The notes under the pieces are model-generated. The model ran no database searches, was not told the DNA's origin, and saw nothing but the letters and a program-made list of their open reading frames with translations. The position numbers and the translations under genes were made by a program. A stretch of DNA of 64,000 nt, taken from assembly GCF_052115865.1 (NCBI RefSeq), contig NZ_JBQKME010000005.1:1-64000 (forward strand), written 5' to 3'. This DNA comes from Fundicoccus_A sp052115865. Its GTDB lineage: Bacteria; Bacillota; Bacilli; Lactobacillales; Aerococcaceae. Shown here piece by piece: positions 8,188-17,246 of the stretch. Positions within the stretch are counted from its first letter, which is position 1. The number at the start of each line of letters is the position of its first letter.

Positions 8188-8820
8188 TTGTTAGCTTTTT
8201 ATAATAAAGATAACGTAGGCGATACATTAATGTTAACTTTTGGATCTGTTGGAGAACATGGTGTGGACGTCGAACAAAAAGATACTGTTACAGTTATTAA
8301 AGACAAAACGACTCAAGATGTGATTGGGATTAATGTATTTAATATCAGTGATTCTATGTCTTTAGTTGGAAATGGACCAATTAAACTAACAGACGAACAA
8401 ATTAATCAAGTTAATGATTTGTTAGAAAAGAATGGTTTTGCTCCATTAAGTGACACAGACCAATTAGCTAAATTAGTAGTAGGATATGTAGAAAGTTGTG
8501 TGCCACATGAGGACAGTGACCATTTAAGTGTCACACAAACACGTGTGAATAACGACGAAGTATTGCAAATTGTCTGTGGAGCTAAAAACATTGATGCTGG
8601 ACAACATGTTATTGTAGCAAAACCTGGTGCTGTTATGCCAAGTGGAGAAATTATTTGGGCCGGTGAGTTACGTGGCGTTAAAAGTTCAGGTATGATTTGT
8701 TCGACGAGAGAACTTGATGCCACCGATATTGAAGACTTACCAGGAATTTGGGAATTAAATGATTCATTTGAAGTTGGAACGCCTTTAGAAGAAGTTTTAG
8801 AATGGTATCGTAAGAACTAA
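8188..8820 (+). CDS. ytpR: YtpR family tRNA-binding protein
   Basis: 210 residues with a C-terminal EMAP/OB-fold tRNA-binding domain like the N-terminus of PheRS beta (VGYVESCVPHEDSDHL..CGAKNIDAGQHVIVAKPGAVMPSG). The role is unproven, probably binding structured RNA. The start is set at TTG 8188 (MLAFYNKDNVGDTL), 8 nt after GAGGAG, because Firmicute YtpR proteins begin with M-x-AFYN. An upstream GTG at 8179 overlaps the ribosome site. The usual thioredoxin gene ytpP is absent between pepA and ytpR. Confidence 0.9.
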   Translation: MLAFYNKDNVGDTLMLTFGSVGEHGVDVEQKDTVTVIKDKTTQDVIGINVFNISDSMSLVGNGPIKLTDEQINQVNDLLEKNGFAPLSDTDQLAKLVVGYVESCVPHEDSDHLSVTQTRVNNDEVLQIVCGAKNIDAGQHVIVAKPGAVMPSGEIIWAGELRGVKSSGMICSTRELDATDIEDLPGIWELNDSFEVGTPLEEVLEWYRKN

Positions 8821-8843
8821 TAATAAATAGAGGAGGCACTGAG

Positions 8844-9665
8844 ATGTCCGACAACGAAACATCCCAAAGAAGAAAATTCTTAGATAAAAAAGAATATCGT
8901 TTCGAACAAAATATTAATCGTGATTCAAATAAATCACGTTTTACACCGGCACTCAAAGCCGAAAAACAAAAGATTTTAGAACCGCTAAATAGCGAATTAA
9001 CTGTAAATGATAAAAATCAAGATGATTTTCAGTCAGAATATATTGACTTAGATCAAAACTTATATGATTTTGATAAGATTGACCCTAATAGTTTACAAGC
9101 TGAAATGAAGGCTTATAATAACAAGGAGAAGGGAAATCTCGAAGTTTCAACTAATGAGCAAACAATCGACTCTTCAAAAGTTGTTGAGACTTCAAAACGT
9201 TCAAGACCATTAGAAGATTATCAAATACCATTTTTGAAGCAAAACAAAGCAGCAAAAGAGTTTTCAGATTATTATGTTTATTTAGAAAATGAAACAGAGC
9301 AAGTCCAGGAAGTGAGTTCTGTAAAGCAAGAAGAGACGATTGATTCTGATATTGATCATCATGAGTCAATTCATCCTCCCTCTAGCCGTTCAACTTATAC
9401 CCCTTCTTTCAAATTAACAAATAGATATGAAAGGGTAGATTCAAAACAAAATCATCCCTTAAATCAAGATTTGGAAGTTGAAGTAGAACATGCCAAAAAT
9501 CAGTATGAAATCGTTGATGCAAAAGCATCCACTTTCGTACCTAAGAAAATTCCTACACCATACAAAGAAAAAATAACAAAGTACCATCAAGTGGACAACC
9601 AATTAAGAGTATTAGCAAAGCGTTTGGTCAAAACAAAGGATTCTTTTCTTCGTTTTGAAAATTAG
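8844..9665 (+). CDS. Hydrophilic protein of unknown function in the SftA position
   Basis: 273 residues, acidic/Gln/Asn-rich, without transmembrane segments and probably largely disordered. It occupies the ytpR-X-murC slot that holds the DNA translocase SftA (ytpS) in Bacillus and Listeria, but has no Walker motifs and no motor domain. Short repeats are visible: S-R-F-T-P-A-L-K (31-38), S-T-Y-T-P-S-F-K (183-190), S-T-F-V-P-K-K-I (229-236), and Y-E-R-V-D-S-K (195-201), Y-E-I-V-D-A-K (221-227). Similar F-x-P motifs occur in the linker of SftA/FtsK proteins as I recall them. It may be a retained SftA N-terminal linker. GAGGAGG ribosome site; the stop overlaps the murC ribosome site region. Confidence 0.75.
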   Translation: MSDNETSQRRKFLDKKEYRFEQNINRDSNKSRFTPALKAEKQKILEPLNSELTVNDKNQDDFQSEYIDLDQNLYDFDKIDPNSLQAEMKAYNNKEKGNLEVSTNEQTIDSSKVVETSKRSRPLEDYQIPFLKQNKAAKEFSDYYVYLENETEQVQEVSSVKQEETIDSDIDHHESIHPPSSRSTYTPSFKLTNRYERVDSKQNHPLNQDLEVEVEHAKNQYEIVDAKASTFVPKKIPTPYKEKITKYHQVDNQLRVLAKRLVKTKDSFLRFEN

Positions 9666-9681
9666 GAGGCAAATAGTAACA

Positions 9682-11016
9682 ATGTTAAAAAAAGATACAA
9701 TTTATCATTTTGTAGGAATAAAAGGCTCTGGAATGAGTGCCTTGGCTCTCATTTTACACGGTGAAGGTTACCAGGTCCAAGGTAGCGATATTGGTAAATA
9801 TTTTTTCACCCAACAAGAATTAGAGAACCAAAACATTCCTATTTTTGAATTTAATTCAGATAATATAACTGAAGGATTGACGATTATTGCGGGAAATGCT
9901 TTTGGGGACGAACATCCAGAACTGGTAAAGGCGAGAGAATTAAATTTACCAATCCAACGTTATCATAAATTTTTAGGTGAATTAATTAATGGCTATACTA
10001 GTATTGCGGTTACAGGTTCACATGGTAAAACTTCTACCACAGGATTACTGTCGCATACACTTAAAAATCTAGCTCCACTCAGTTATTTAATTGGCGATGG
10101 GACAGGTTTTGGAGATGAAGAAGCCAATTATTTTGCATTGGAAGCCTGTGAATACCGCCGTCATTTCTTAGCTTACAGTCCAGATTATGCGATTATCACC
10201 AACATTGATTTTGACCACCCTGATTATTACCAATCCATAGAAGATGTTGCTGAGGCATTCCAAACGTTTTCGAATCAAACGAAAAAAGCAATCATCGCTT
10301 GTGGTGATGATGAGTACTTGAAGGAATTAACTACAGACATTCCAATCTATTACTACGGATTTGACGACAACAACCATATTCGTGCAATCAATATTGACCG
10401 TAGTGTTAATGGTTCTAGTTTTGATGTGATCGTTAATGACACTTTATTTGGATATTTTGAACTTCCAGTATATGGAAAACATAATATTTTAAATGCATTG
10501 AGTGTTATTACAGTGTTAAATTTAGAAGGTTTTCAAGCCGAGGATATTGCAGAACATTTGGCAACTTTCACAGGGGTAAAACGTCGTTTTTCTGAAAAAC
10601 AAGTTGAGGGACTAACAATTATTGATGATTATGCACACCATCCTTCTGAAATCAAAGCGACTATTGATGCTGCCAAGCAAAAATACCCTGATCGTCGTGT
10701 GGTGGCTGTTTTCCAACCGCATACTTTTAGCCGGACCATAGCCTTATTACAAGATTTTGCGGAATCTTTAAATTTAGCTGATGATGTGTACTTGGTTGAT
10801 ATTTTTAATTCGGCAAGAGAAGAAGCTGGGAATGTATCGATCATAGACTTGGCTAATCGCATTGACAAAGATGTTGAGATTATTTCTCAAGACCATCTTT
10901 CACCGTTAATGGCGTATCAAGATGCAGTCATATTATTTATGGGAGCTGGAGATATCGATGTAATTGGTAATCAGTTTGTATCTTCGTATGCTCAATTAAA
11001 GCCAAATACATTGTAG
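9682..11016 (+). CDS. murC: UDP-N-acetylmuramate--L-alanine ligase
   Basis: 444-residue cytoplasmic Mur ligase adding L-Ala to UDP-MurNAc, the first amino acid of the peptidoglycan stem. An N-terminal Rossmann-type motif (VGIKGSGMSA, 11-20) is followed by the ATP-binding GSHGKTST at 112-119, central ..ITNIDFDHPDYY.. and a C-terminal domain with DDYAHHPSEI. ATG 9682 is chosen because AGGAGG (9664-9669) lies before it and the protein then starts as in Bacillus MurC; an upstream TTG would put the ribosome site inside the gene. A long-stem terminator follows. Confidence 0.95.
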   Translation: MLKKDTIYHFVGIKGSGMSALALILHGEGYQVQGSDIGKYFFTQQELENQNIPIFEFNSDNITEGLTIIAGNAFGDEHPELVKARELNLPIQRYHKFLGELINGYTSIAVTGSHGKTSTTGLLSHTLKNLAPLSYLIGDGTGFGDEEANYFALEACEYRRHFLAYSPDYAIITNIDFDHPDYYQSIEDVAEAFQTFSNQTKKAIIACGDDEYLKELTTDIPIYYYGFDDNNHIRAINIDRSVNGSSFDVIVNDTLFGYFELPVYGKHNILNALSVITVLNLEGFQAEDIAEHLATFTGVKRRFSEKQVEGLTIIDDYAHHPSEIKATIDAAKQKYPDRRVVAVFQPHTFSRTIALLQDFAESLNLADDVYLVDIFNSAREEAGNVSIIDLANRIDKDVEIISQDHLSPLMAYQDAVILFMGAGDIDVIGNQFVSSYAQLKPNTL

Positions 11017-11032
11017 TTGAACAAAATGATAC

Positions 11033-11097
11033 GAATAATAAATCATTTCTAAGCAGCCCGTACAAACGTAGTTGTAGATGATTTATTATTCTTTTTT
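11033..11097 (+). terminator. Terminator after murC
   Basis: Perfect 14-bp stem GAATAATAAATCAT (11033-11046) / ATGATTTATTATTC (11078-11091), then six T. The 31-nt loop can fold a small inner hairpin (TACAA/TTGTA). Confidence 0.8.
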
Positions 11098-11148
11098 GTC
11101 TTATAGAACATGTCCGTAAACTATCTTAAATGAAATGAGGAATATATC

Positions 11149-13815
11149 ATGTCCAACCGTAAAATAATGTTAATTGATGGGAGTAGTTTAGCTTTTCGCG
11201 CCTTCTTTTCTATCTTAAACTTTGAACAATTCAAAAATAAGGCAGGTTTACATACCAATGCTTTATATAGCTTCAATTTAATGTTAAATACCGTTTTAGA
11301 TCAATTTGAACCGACACATATTTTAGTTGCATTTGATAAAAGTGAAACAACTTTTAGAACCGAAAAATATACTGAGTATAAAGGCGGAAGACAAAAAACA
11401 CCGAGCGAATTTAAAGAACAGATGCCTTACTTTAGAGTGCTACTAGACGCTTATGGGATTAAACATTATGAAATTATACGCTATGAAGCGGATGACATTA
11501 TTGGAACACTAGCGCATCAAGCGGATGAAGACGACGAAGTGATTGTTATTTCAGGTGATAAGGATTTAATCCAATTAGCAAGTGGCAATACAACGGTTTA
11601 TATTACCCGTAAAGGTGTCAGTGATTTAGAAGCTTATACTCCTGAAACGATTCAAGAAAAATATGGCTTAACCCCTCATCAAATTATTGATTTAAAAGGT
11701 TTGATGGGTGATAGTTCAGATAATTATCCTGGTATTACTCGTATTGGAGAAAAAACAGGCATCAAATTACTCAAAGAATTCGGTAGTATTGAAAATATGT
11801 ATGACAATTTAGATGATATTAAACCATCTAAAATGAAAGACAATATTATTAATGATAAAGACAATGCTTTTATGAGTAAAGATTTAGCTAGAATTTTAAC
11901 AGATGCCCCTTTAGAAATTTCAATCAACGATATTGAATTAATAGGTAAAAATATCGATGCCTTAGCAGAGTTTTATCGCAATATGGATTTTCATTCGTTC
12001 TTAAATAACTTGCAGACAGAATATAGCGATCAACTAATTGATGAAGGAGATCAATTAGAATTGGATCAATATGAATACGAATATTTAGATGAGCTGCTAG
12101 CATCCCATTTACCTAAACAAGCAGTTATTTATTTTGAAACACTAGAAGAAAATTATCATTTTGCAGACATTAAGGCTGTCGCTTGGTTAGATATTAATGC
12201 TAAAAAAGCTTATATCACATCGGCAGAAATAGCCTTTGCTAGTGATGCTTTTAAAGAATGGCTAGCTTCAGAAAACCATGCGAAAATTTCTTGGGATTCA
12301 AAACGCGATACTGTTTTAGTATCTCATTTCGATACTACTTTAAAAGGCCTTCAATTTGATACTTTAATTGCAGCTTATTTAATTGATTTGAATAATACCA
12401 AGGATATTACAGATGTCCTTTCGATTGCTGAATTACCAAGTATTGTTAAAAATGATGAGGCTGTTTATGGTAAAGGGGCTAAAGCTTCGATTCCAGAAGA
12501 TCAAGAAGTTTTAGGGCAACATCTTCTAACTAAATTAGTAGCATTAGAGCATTTAATGCCAGAGTTGGAAAATCGTTTAGCGGAGCTTGAAATGATGGAT
12601 TTGTATTCTACCATCGAATTTCCTCTAGCAAAAATATTGACTTCAATGGAAATACTAGGGGTTAAGGTAAACGGATCTGAACTTGGGGAAATGAATGCCG
12701 AAATGTCCGAAACCCTTGCCAATATGGAAGCTGAAATTCATGAATTAGCTGGTGAGGAATTTAATGTTAATTCGCCAAAACAATTAGGGGTTATTTTATT
12801 TGAAAATCTAAAATTACCTGTCATAAAGAAAACAAAAACAGGCTATAGTACAGCTGCGGATGTTCTTGAAAAACTTTCAGGTAAGCATCCAATCGTGGAT
12901 AAAATCCTCGATTACCGTCAATTAGCTAAATTACAAGGAACTTATCTTGCAGGCTTACCGCCATTTATTAAAGAAGATGGACATATTCATACACGCTTTG
13001 TTCAAACCTTAACCCAAACTGGACGATTAAGTAGTACTGATCCAAACTTGCAAAACATTCCTATCCGTATGGAAGAAGGGCGCAAAATTCGGAAAGCTTT
13101 TGTACCTTCAAAAGAAGGTTGGTTAATGTTTGGAGCGGACTATTCACAAATTGAGTTGCGTGTTTTAGCTCATATTTCAAAAGATGAACATATGCAACAA
13201 GCCTTTATTGATGGCGAAGATATTCACTCAGCAACTGCAAGACGTGTATTTGGTATAGGAGAAGATGAAGCAGTTACTTCTGAGCATCGACGTCAAGCTA
13301 AAGCTGTTAACTTTGGGATTGTCTATGGAATTAGCGATTATGGTTTATCTCAAAATTTAAATATTAGTCGTAAAGAAGCGAAAGACTTTATTGATCGTTA
13401 TTTTGAACAATATCCTGGGATTAAACAATTTATGGATGATATAGTTAAGGAAGCAAAGGAAAATGGCTATGTAAGTACCTTGTTCAATCGTCGTCGTTAT
13501 TTACCAGATATTCATTCAAGTAATTTTAATTTACGCTCATTCGCTGAACGAACAGCCATGAACTCACCAATCCAAGGAACAGCGGCAGATATATTAAAAA
13601 TTGCCATGGTATCCCTACATCAAGCCATTATTGATGAAGGCTTACAAGCAAAAATTTTATTACAAGTCCATGATGAGTTGATTTTAGAAGCACCAGTTGA
13701 AGAAATTGAACGCTTAAATGAACTCGTTCCACAAATTATGGAAGGAGCCGTCGAGCTATCTGTTCCTTTAAAAGTTGATTATAACAGCGGAACGAATTGG
13801 TACGACTTAAAATAG
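11149..13815 (+). CDS. polA: DNA polymerase I
   Basis: 888-residue repair and Okazaki-fragment-processing polymerase. N-terminal 5'-3' exonuclease (FEN-like) domain with ..YEADDIIGTLAHQA and SGDKDLIQL. The middle 3'-5' exonuclease region lacks the DxE motif (reads YFETLEENYHFADIKAV), as in the inactive domain of Bacillus PolA. Polymerase motifs A DYSQIELR (664-671), B RRQAKAVNFGIVYG (about 714-727) and C QVHDE (839-843) are intact. Leads the repair operon polA-mutM-coaE-nrdR. Confidence 0.97.
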   Translation: MSNRKIMLIDGSSLAFRAFFSILNFEQFKNKAGLHTNALYSFNLMLNTVLDQFEPTHILVAFDKSETTFRTEKYTEYKGGRQKTPSEFKEQMPYFRVLLDAYGIKHYEIIRYEADDIIGTLAHQADEDDEVIVISGDKDLIQLASGNTTVYITRKGVSDLEAYTPETIQEKYGLTPHQIIDLKGLMGDSSDNYPGITRIGEKTGIKLLKEFGSIENMYDNLDDIKPSKMKDNIINDKDNAFMSKDLARILTDAPLEISINDIELIGKNIDALAEFYRNMDFHSFLNNLQTEYSDQLIDEGDQLELDQYEYEYLDELLASHLPKQAVIYFETLEENYHFADIKAVAWLDINAKKAYITSAEIAFASDAFKEWLASENHAKISWDSKRDTVLVSHFDTTLKGLQFDTLIAAYLIDLNNTKDITDVLSIAELPSIVKNDEAVYGKGAKASIPEDQEVLGQHLLTKLVALEHLMPELENRLAELEMMDLYSTIEFPLAKILTSMEILGVKVNGSELGEMNAEMSETLANMEAEIHELAGEEFNVNSPKQLGVILFENLKLPVIKKTKTGYSTAADVLEKLSGKHPIVDKILDYRQLAKLQGTYLAGLPPFIKEDGHIHTRFVQTLTQTGRLSSTDPNLQNIPIRMEEGRKIRKAFVPSKEGWLMFGADYSQIELRVLAHISKDEHMQQAFIDGEDIHSATARRVFGIGEDEAVTSEHRRQAKAVNFGIVYGISDYGLSQNLNISRKEAKDFIDRYFEQYPGIKQFMDDIVKEAKENGYVSTLFNRRRYLPDIHSSNFNLRSFAERTAMNSPIQGTAADILKIAMVSLHQAIIDEGLQAKILLQVHDELILEAPVEEIERLNELVPQIMEGAVELSVPLKVDYNSGTNWYDLK

Positions 13816-13828
13816 AAAGGAAATAGGC

Positions 13829-14674
13829 ATGCCGGAACTACCCGAAGTTGAAACAATACGTCAAGGATTAGAGCCATTAATAAAGGAGAAGGCAATTGCT
13901 TTAGTTGATGTTAGTTGGCCTAGAATTATTAATACCGAATTGGATTTGTCAGATTGGCAAAATGCTCTAGTCGGACAAACAATTCATAGCCTGTTAAGAC
14001 GGGGCAAGTATTTAATTTTCCAACTCAGTAACTGTTATTTAATTTCGCACCTTCGAATGGAAGGTAAGTATTTCTTTTATCCCGCTAGTGAAGTGCCGCT
14101 GGTAAAAGAAAAGCATACGCATGTTCGTTTTATCTTCAAAGACCATTCAGAATTGCATTATCATGATGTTCGTAAATTTGGCAGGATGGAACTCATTGGT
14201 TTAGAGGATTTAACGTCCTATTTTCAATTAAAAAAATTAGGACCAGAACCGACAACAGAATCCTTTAAAATAAATAACTTTGCTGAAAAACTAAGTCGTA
14301 TTAAAAAATCCATCAAACCAGCATTGCTCGATCAATATTTAGTAACAGGTTTAGGTAATATTTATGTGGATGAGGTTTTATTCCAAGCAAAGATTCATCC
14401 CTTAACCTCTTCCCAGCAATTGACCTCAAGTCAAATTAAACGATTGCATCATGCCATCATTGATGTTTTAAGTCGAGCAAGTGAAGCGGGCGGTTCAAGT
14501 ATTCGAACATATCGCAATGCTTATGGTAAAGAAGGGACTTTTCAACAACATCACCAAGTTTATGGAAAAGAAAATCAGCCATGTCCTATTTGTGGCACAA
14601 GTATTGAAAAAATCTCTGTCGGTCAACGAGGAACACATTTTTGTCCGAATTGCCAGATTTTTGAGGAAAAGTAG
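13829..14674 (+). CDS. mutM: Formamidopyrimidine-DNA glycosylase
   Basis: 281-residue base-excision-repair glycosylase/AP lyase that removes 8-oxoguanine and FaPy. The catalytic N-terminal Pro2 and Glu3 (MPELPEVETI) and Lys60 in LLRRGKYLIF are present. The C-terminal zinc finger has Cys252, Cys255, Cys272 and Cys275. Starts 13 bp after polA with GAAAGGAA, so it is co-transcribed and probably serves the same repair pathway. Confidence 0.97.
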   Translation: MPELPEVETIRQGLEPLIKEKAIALVDVSWPRIINTELDLSDWQNALVGQTIHSLLRRGKYLIFQLSNCYLISHLRMEGKYFFYPASEVPLVKEKHTHVRFIFKDHSELHYHDVRKFGRMELIGLEDLTSYFQLKKLGPEPTTESFKINNFAEKLSRIKKSIKPALLDQYLVTGLGNIYVDEVLFQAKIHPLTSSQQLTSSQIKRLHHAIIDVLSRASEAGGSSIRTYRNAYGKEGTFQQHHQVYGKENQPCPICGTSIEKISVGQRGTHFCPNCQIFEEK

Positions 14675-14686
14675 GAGAGTCGATCC

Positions 14687-15292
14687 ATGTATATCATTGC
14701 ATTAACTGGAGGTATCGCTACAGGGAAATCGACAGTCGCGAATTATTTGTTAGATAAAGATTATCCTGTCATTGATACGGATCTGCTGTCAAGAAAAGTA
14801 GTAGAACCAGCCGAAGTCGGCTTAAAAAGAGTTGTTGAAACTTTTGGAAAAGTTGTTTTGACAGCAGAAGGTGAACTTAATCGAAGTCAATTAGCTGCAA
14901 TCATTTTTAACGATGAAGATAAAAAAGAAACTTTGAATGCTATTTTACATCCATTGATCTTTGAGGAAGTTGATCGTTTACTAGAATTGTATAGGCATGA
15001 GGAAGAAGCGTTAGTATTTGTGGATGTCCCTTTATTATTTGAGATTGGTCGGAACAATTATTATGATGAAGATTGGTTGGTTTATACCAAACCAGAGCTG
15101 CAACTGGAACGACTCATTAAACGTAATGCTTATTCGCAAGAAGAGGCCACAGCGCGGATTAATAGTCAAATGCCCATTGATACAAAAATTGAATTAGCTG
15201 ATATTATTATCGATAACAGTGGCACCGTAGATGAAACCTATCGACAGCTGGATATAGAATTGAATCGTTTAAATGAGAAATTAGTTAACTAG
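14687..15292 (+). CDS. coaE: Dephospho-CoA kinase
   Basis: 201-residue P-loop kinase catalysing the last step of CoA synthesis (phosphorylation of the ribose 3'-OH). The Walker A motif GGIATGKST is at residues 8-16, with lid and base motifs ..DVPLLFE.. and ..RINSQMP... The polA-mutM-coaE-nrdR order is conserved in Firmicutes. Start ATG 14687 has a GGAGAG site. Confidence 0.96.
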   Translation: MYIIALTGGIATGKSTVANYLLDKDYPVIDTDLLSRKVVEPAEVGLKRVVETFGKVVLTAEGELNRSQLAAIIFNDEDKKETLNAILHPLIFEEVDRLLELYRHEEEALVFVDVPLLFEIGRNNYYDEDWLVYTKPELQLERLIKRNAYSQEEATARINSQMPIDTKIELADIIIDNSGTVDETYRQLDIELNRLNEKLVN

Positions 15293-15359
15293 ACTTTTTA
15301 CAATTTGCTTACTATGTTAAAATAATGAAAACAAGTTTATTTGAGAGGAGGTTAGCTTA

Positions 15360-15866
15360 ATGGAATGTCCAAAATGTCGACATCAGCAATCAAAAGTGAT
15401 TGACTCACGTCCAGCAGATGATGGAGCCTCAATCCGTAGACGTAGGGAATGTTTAAATTGTGGTACTCGTTTTAATACTTATGAAAGAGTCGAAAGAGCG
15501 CCATTATTAGTCGTAAAAAGAGATGGGACACGTGAAGAGTTTAACCGTGATAAAATGTTAAGGGGTATTATACGTGCTGCCGAAAAGAGACCTATTTCTC
15601 GTGAACAAATGGATCAACTTGCTGCCAATGTAGAAAACGCAGTACGAGAAGAATCTGATACCGAAATTGCTAGCGAGCGTATTGGGGAATTTATTATGCC
15701 TAGACTAATGGAAATTGATGAAGTGGCTTATATTCGCTTTGCCAGTGTTTATCGTCAATTTCAGTCACGTGATATGTTCATTAAGGAGCTTGAAGCCATG
15801 AACCACAAAATGAAAGCTGACGGCTCATCTGTTGAGCTAGAATCAAATGAAACTGAAACCGAATGA
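15360..15866 (+). CDS. nrdR: Transcriptional repressor NrdR
   Basis: 168-residue regulator that represses ribonucleotide reductase genes in response to ATP/dATP. The N-terminal zinc ribbon has Cys3, Cys6, Cys31 and Cys34, followed by an ATP-cone from about residue 48 (LLVVKRDGTREEFNRDKM). GAGGAGG site. Its stop codon overlaps the start of dnaB by 20 nt, as is usual in Firmicutes. Confidence 0.96.
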   Translation: MECPKCRHQQSKVIDSRPADDGASIRRRRECLNCGTRFNTYERVERAPLLVVKRDGTREEFNRDKMLRGIIRAAEKRPISREQMDQLAANVENAVREESDTEIASERIGEFIMPRLMEIDEVAYIRFASVYRQFQSRDMFIKELEAMNHKMKADGSSVELESNETETE

Positions 15867-17244
15867 TCAATTTCAGGTGATTTTTCATCATTCGGTAGGC
15901 GCCAATGAATTAGAAAGACTTTCGCTCTTATATCAACCTATCATTGGAAGTTTAGCTGTCACCTTATACCAACGATTGATATTTTTTGCAAAACAAAAAA
16001 ATACTTGGTCAGACTGTATTAAACACGCGACCTTCCTGCCACTTATCAATAGCGGTATCGATCAGTTTGAAAAAAGCCGTCATGCATTAGAAGCAGTTGG
16101 CTTAATGAAATCTTATGTCAAAAAAGAAGAACAGTTAGATTATCAAAAAATATTATATTACGAGCTCTTACCAACTTTAACGGCTCAAGAATTTTTAAGC
16201 CATCCCTTATTAAATACAGCTTTATATCGTCAAGTTGGTGAGGAAAGCTATCTTTCTATTGTTGAATATTTTAGCGTAGATGACTGGAACAAAAACGATT
16301 TTCAAAATATTTCTAAATCATATTCTGATGTCTTTAGAGTTTATCAAACAGATGTTCCTGTTAATGAGTCTATTCATCAGGATAATTCTAATGTAAATTC
16401 TGTTGAAATGCCGCCTACATTTAATTACAGTTTGTTTTTAAGGTATTTAATTGCTGAAGGGATTGAACATACTCAATTCACATCGCAGCTGCGCGAAAGT
16501 ATTGCAGCTATTCATCAAGTTTATCAACTAGACGAAGAAGAAATGTTAGAAGTTATTAAAAACAGTTTAAATCCTCTCAAAAATACGATTCAATTAAATC
16601 AATTGAAGATCTTTGCTGAACGAAAAGTTCAACAAAAAGAAAAACAAAATGTTGAGAAAAAACCACGTCCTGTGAGTCTTCCTAAACAAGACCATAATCC
16701 ATTATTATCTCAAGCAGATATGGAATTAGTAAGTCTTTGTGAACACATTCCAGCGCCAGTTTTCTTAAATAAAATAAAGCAAAATGTTGGTGGATTTGCG
16801 ACAGACAGCGAAAGTTACTATTTAATAACTCTTTCTGAAAAGTCAGAACTGAATGAAGCTGTGATTAATATGTTAGTTTATTATTTGTTGGTATTTAAAC
16901 AAAGAGACAATATTTACAAAGGTGAACTTGAACGAATGGCAAATTTATGGCAAAAGCAAGGGATTGATACGGCAGCTAATGCATTGTTAGCTATTTATTC
17001 AGAAGAAGAGAAGGCTAAAGAAAAAGAGACGAAGCAAACTAATTCTCAAAGTAAAAAATGGTATCAAAAAGATCATCGTCGTGTGGAAGAATTACCTGAC
17101 TGGCTAATTGAACAAGAAAAAAATAAGAATGATGGACCCTCTAATGTTAAGGAAACTAAAAAGATTGCAGATGCTACTTCCAATGAACGAGAGCAAGAAA
17201 TTCGTAGCAAATTAAACCAACTATTAAATGAGGGAGGTGACTAA
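15847..17244 (+). CDS. dnaB: Replication initiation and membrane attachment protein DnaB
   Basis: 465-residue Firmicute DnaB, which works with DnaD and DnaI in loading the replicative helicase at oriC. N-terminal winged-helix/DDBH1-like region (..NELERLSLLYQPIIGSLAVTLYQRL..) and a C-terminal DDBH2 domain with YxxxIxxL-type residues around ..LANLWQKQGI... Starts inside nrdR with only a weak ribosome site, so translation is probably coupled. Followed by dnaI. Confidence 0.92.
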   Translation: MKLKPNDQFQVIFHHSVGANELERLSLLYQPIIGSLAVTLYQRLIFFAKQKNTWSDCIKHATFLPLINSGIDQFEKSRHALEAVGLMKSYVKKEEQLDYQKILYYELLPTLTAQEFLSHPLLNTALYRQVGEESYLSIVEYFSVDDWNKNDFQNISKSYSDVFRVYQTDVPVNESIHQDNSNVNSVEMPPTFNYSLFLRYLIAEGIEHTQFTSQLRESIAAIHQVYQLDEEEMLEVIKNSLNPLKNTIQLNQLKIFAERKVQQKEKQNVEKKPRPVSLPKQDHNPLLSQADMELVSLCEHIPAPVFLNKIKQNVGGFATDSESYYLITLSEKSELNEAVINMLVYYLLVFKQRDNIYKGELERMANLWQKQGIDTAANALLAIYSEEEKAKEKETKQTNSQSKKWYQKDHRRVEELPDWLIEQEKNKNDGPSNVKETKKIADATSNEREQEIRSKLNQLLNEGGD

Positions 17245-17246
17245 AT

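Noticed and set aside
12100..12400. Missing exonuclease motif in PolA as a mutation
   Set aside because: Bacillus-type PolA proteins carry the same inactive 3'-5' exonuclease domain.
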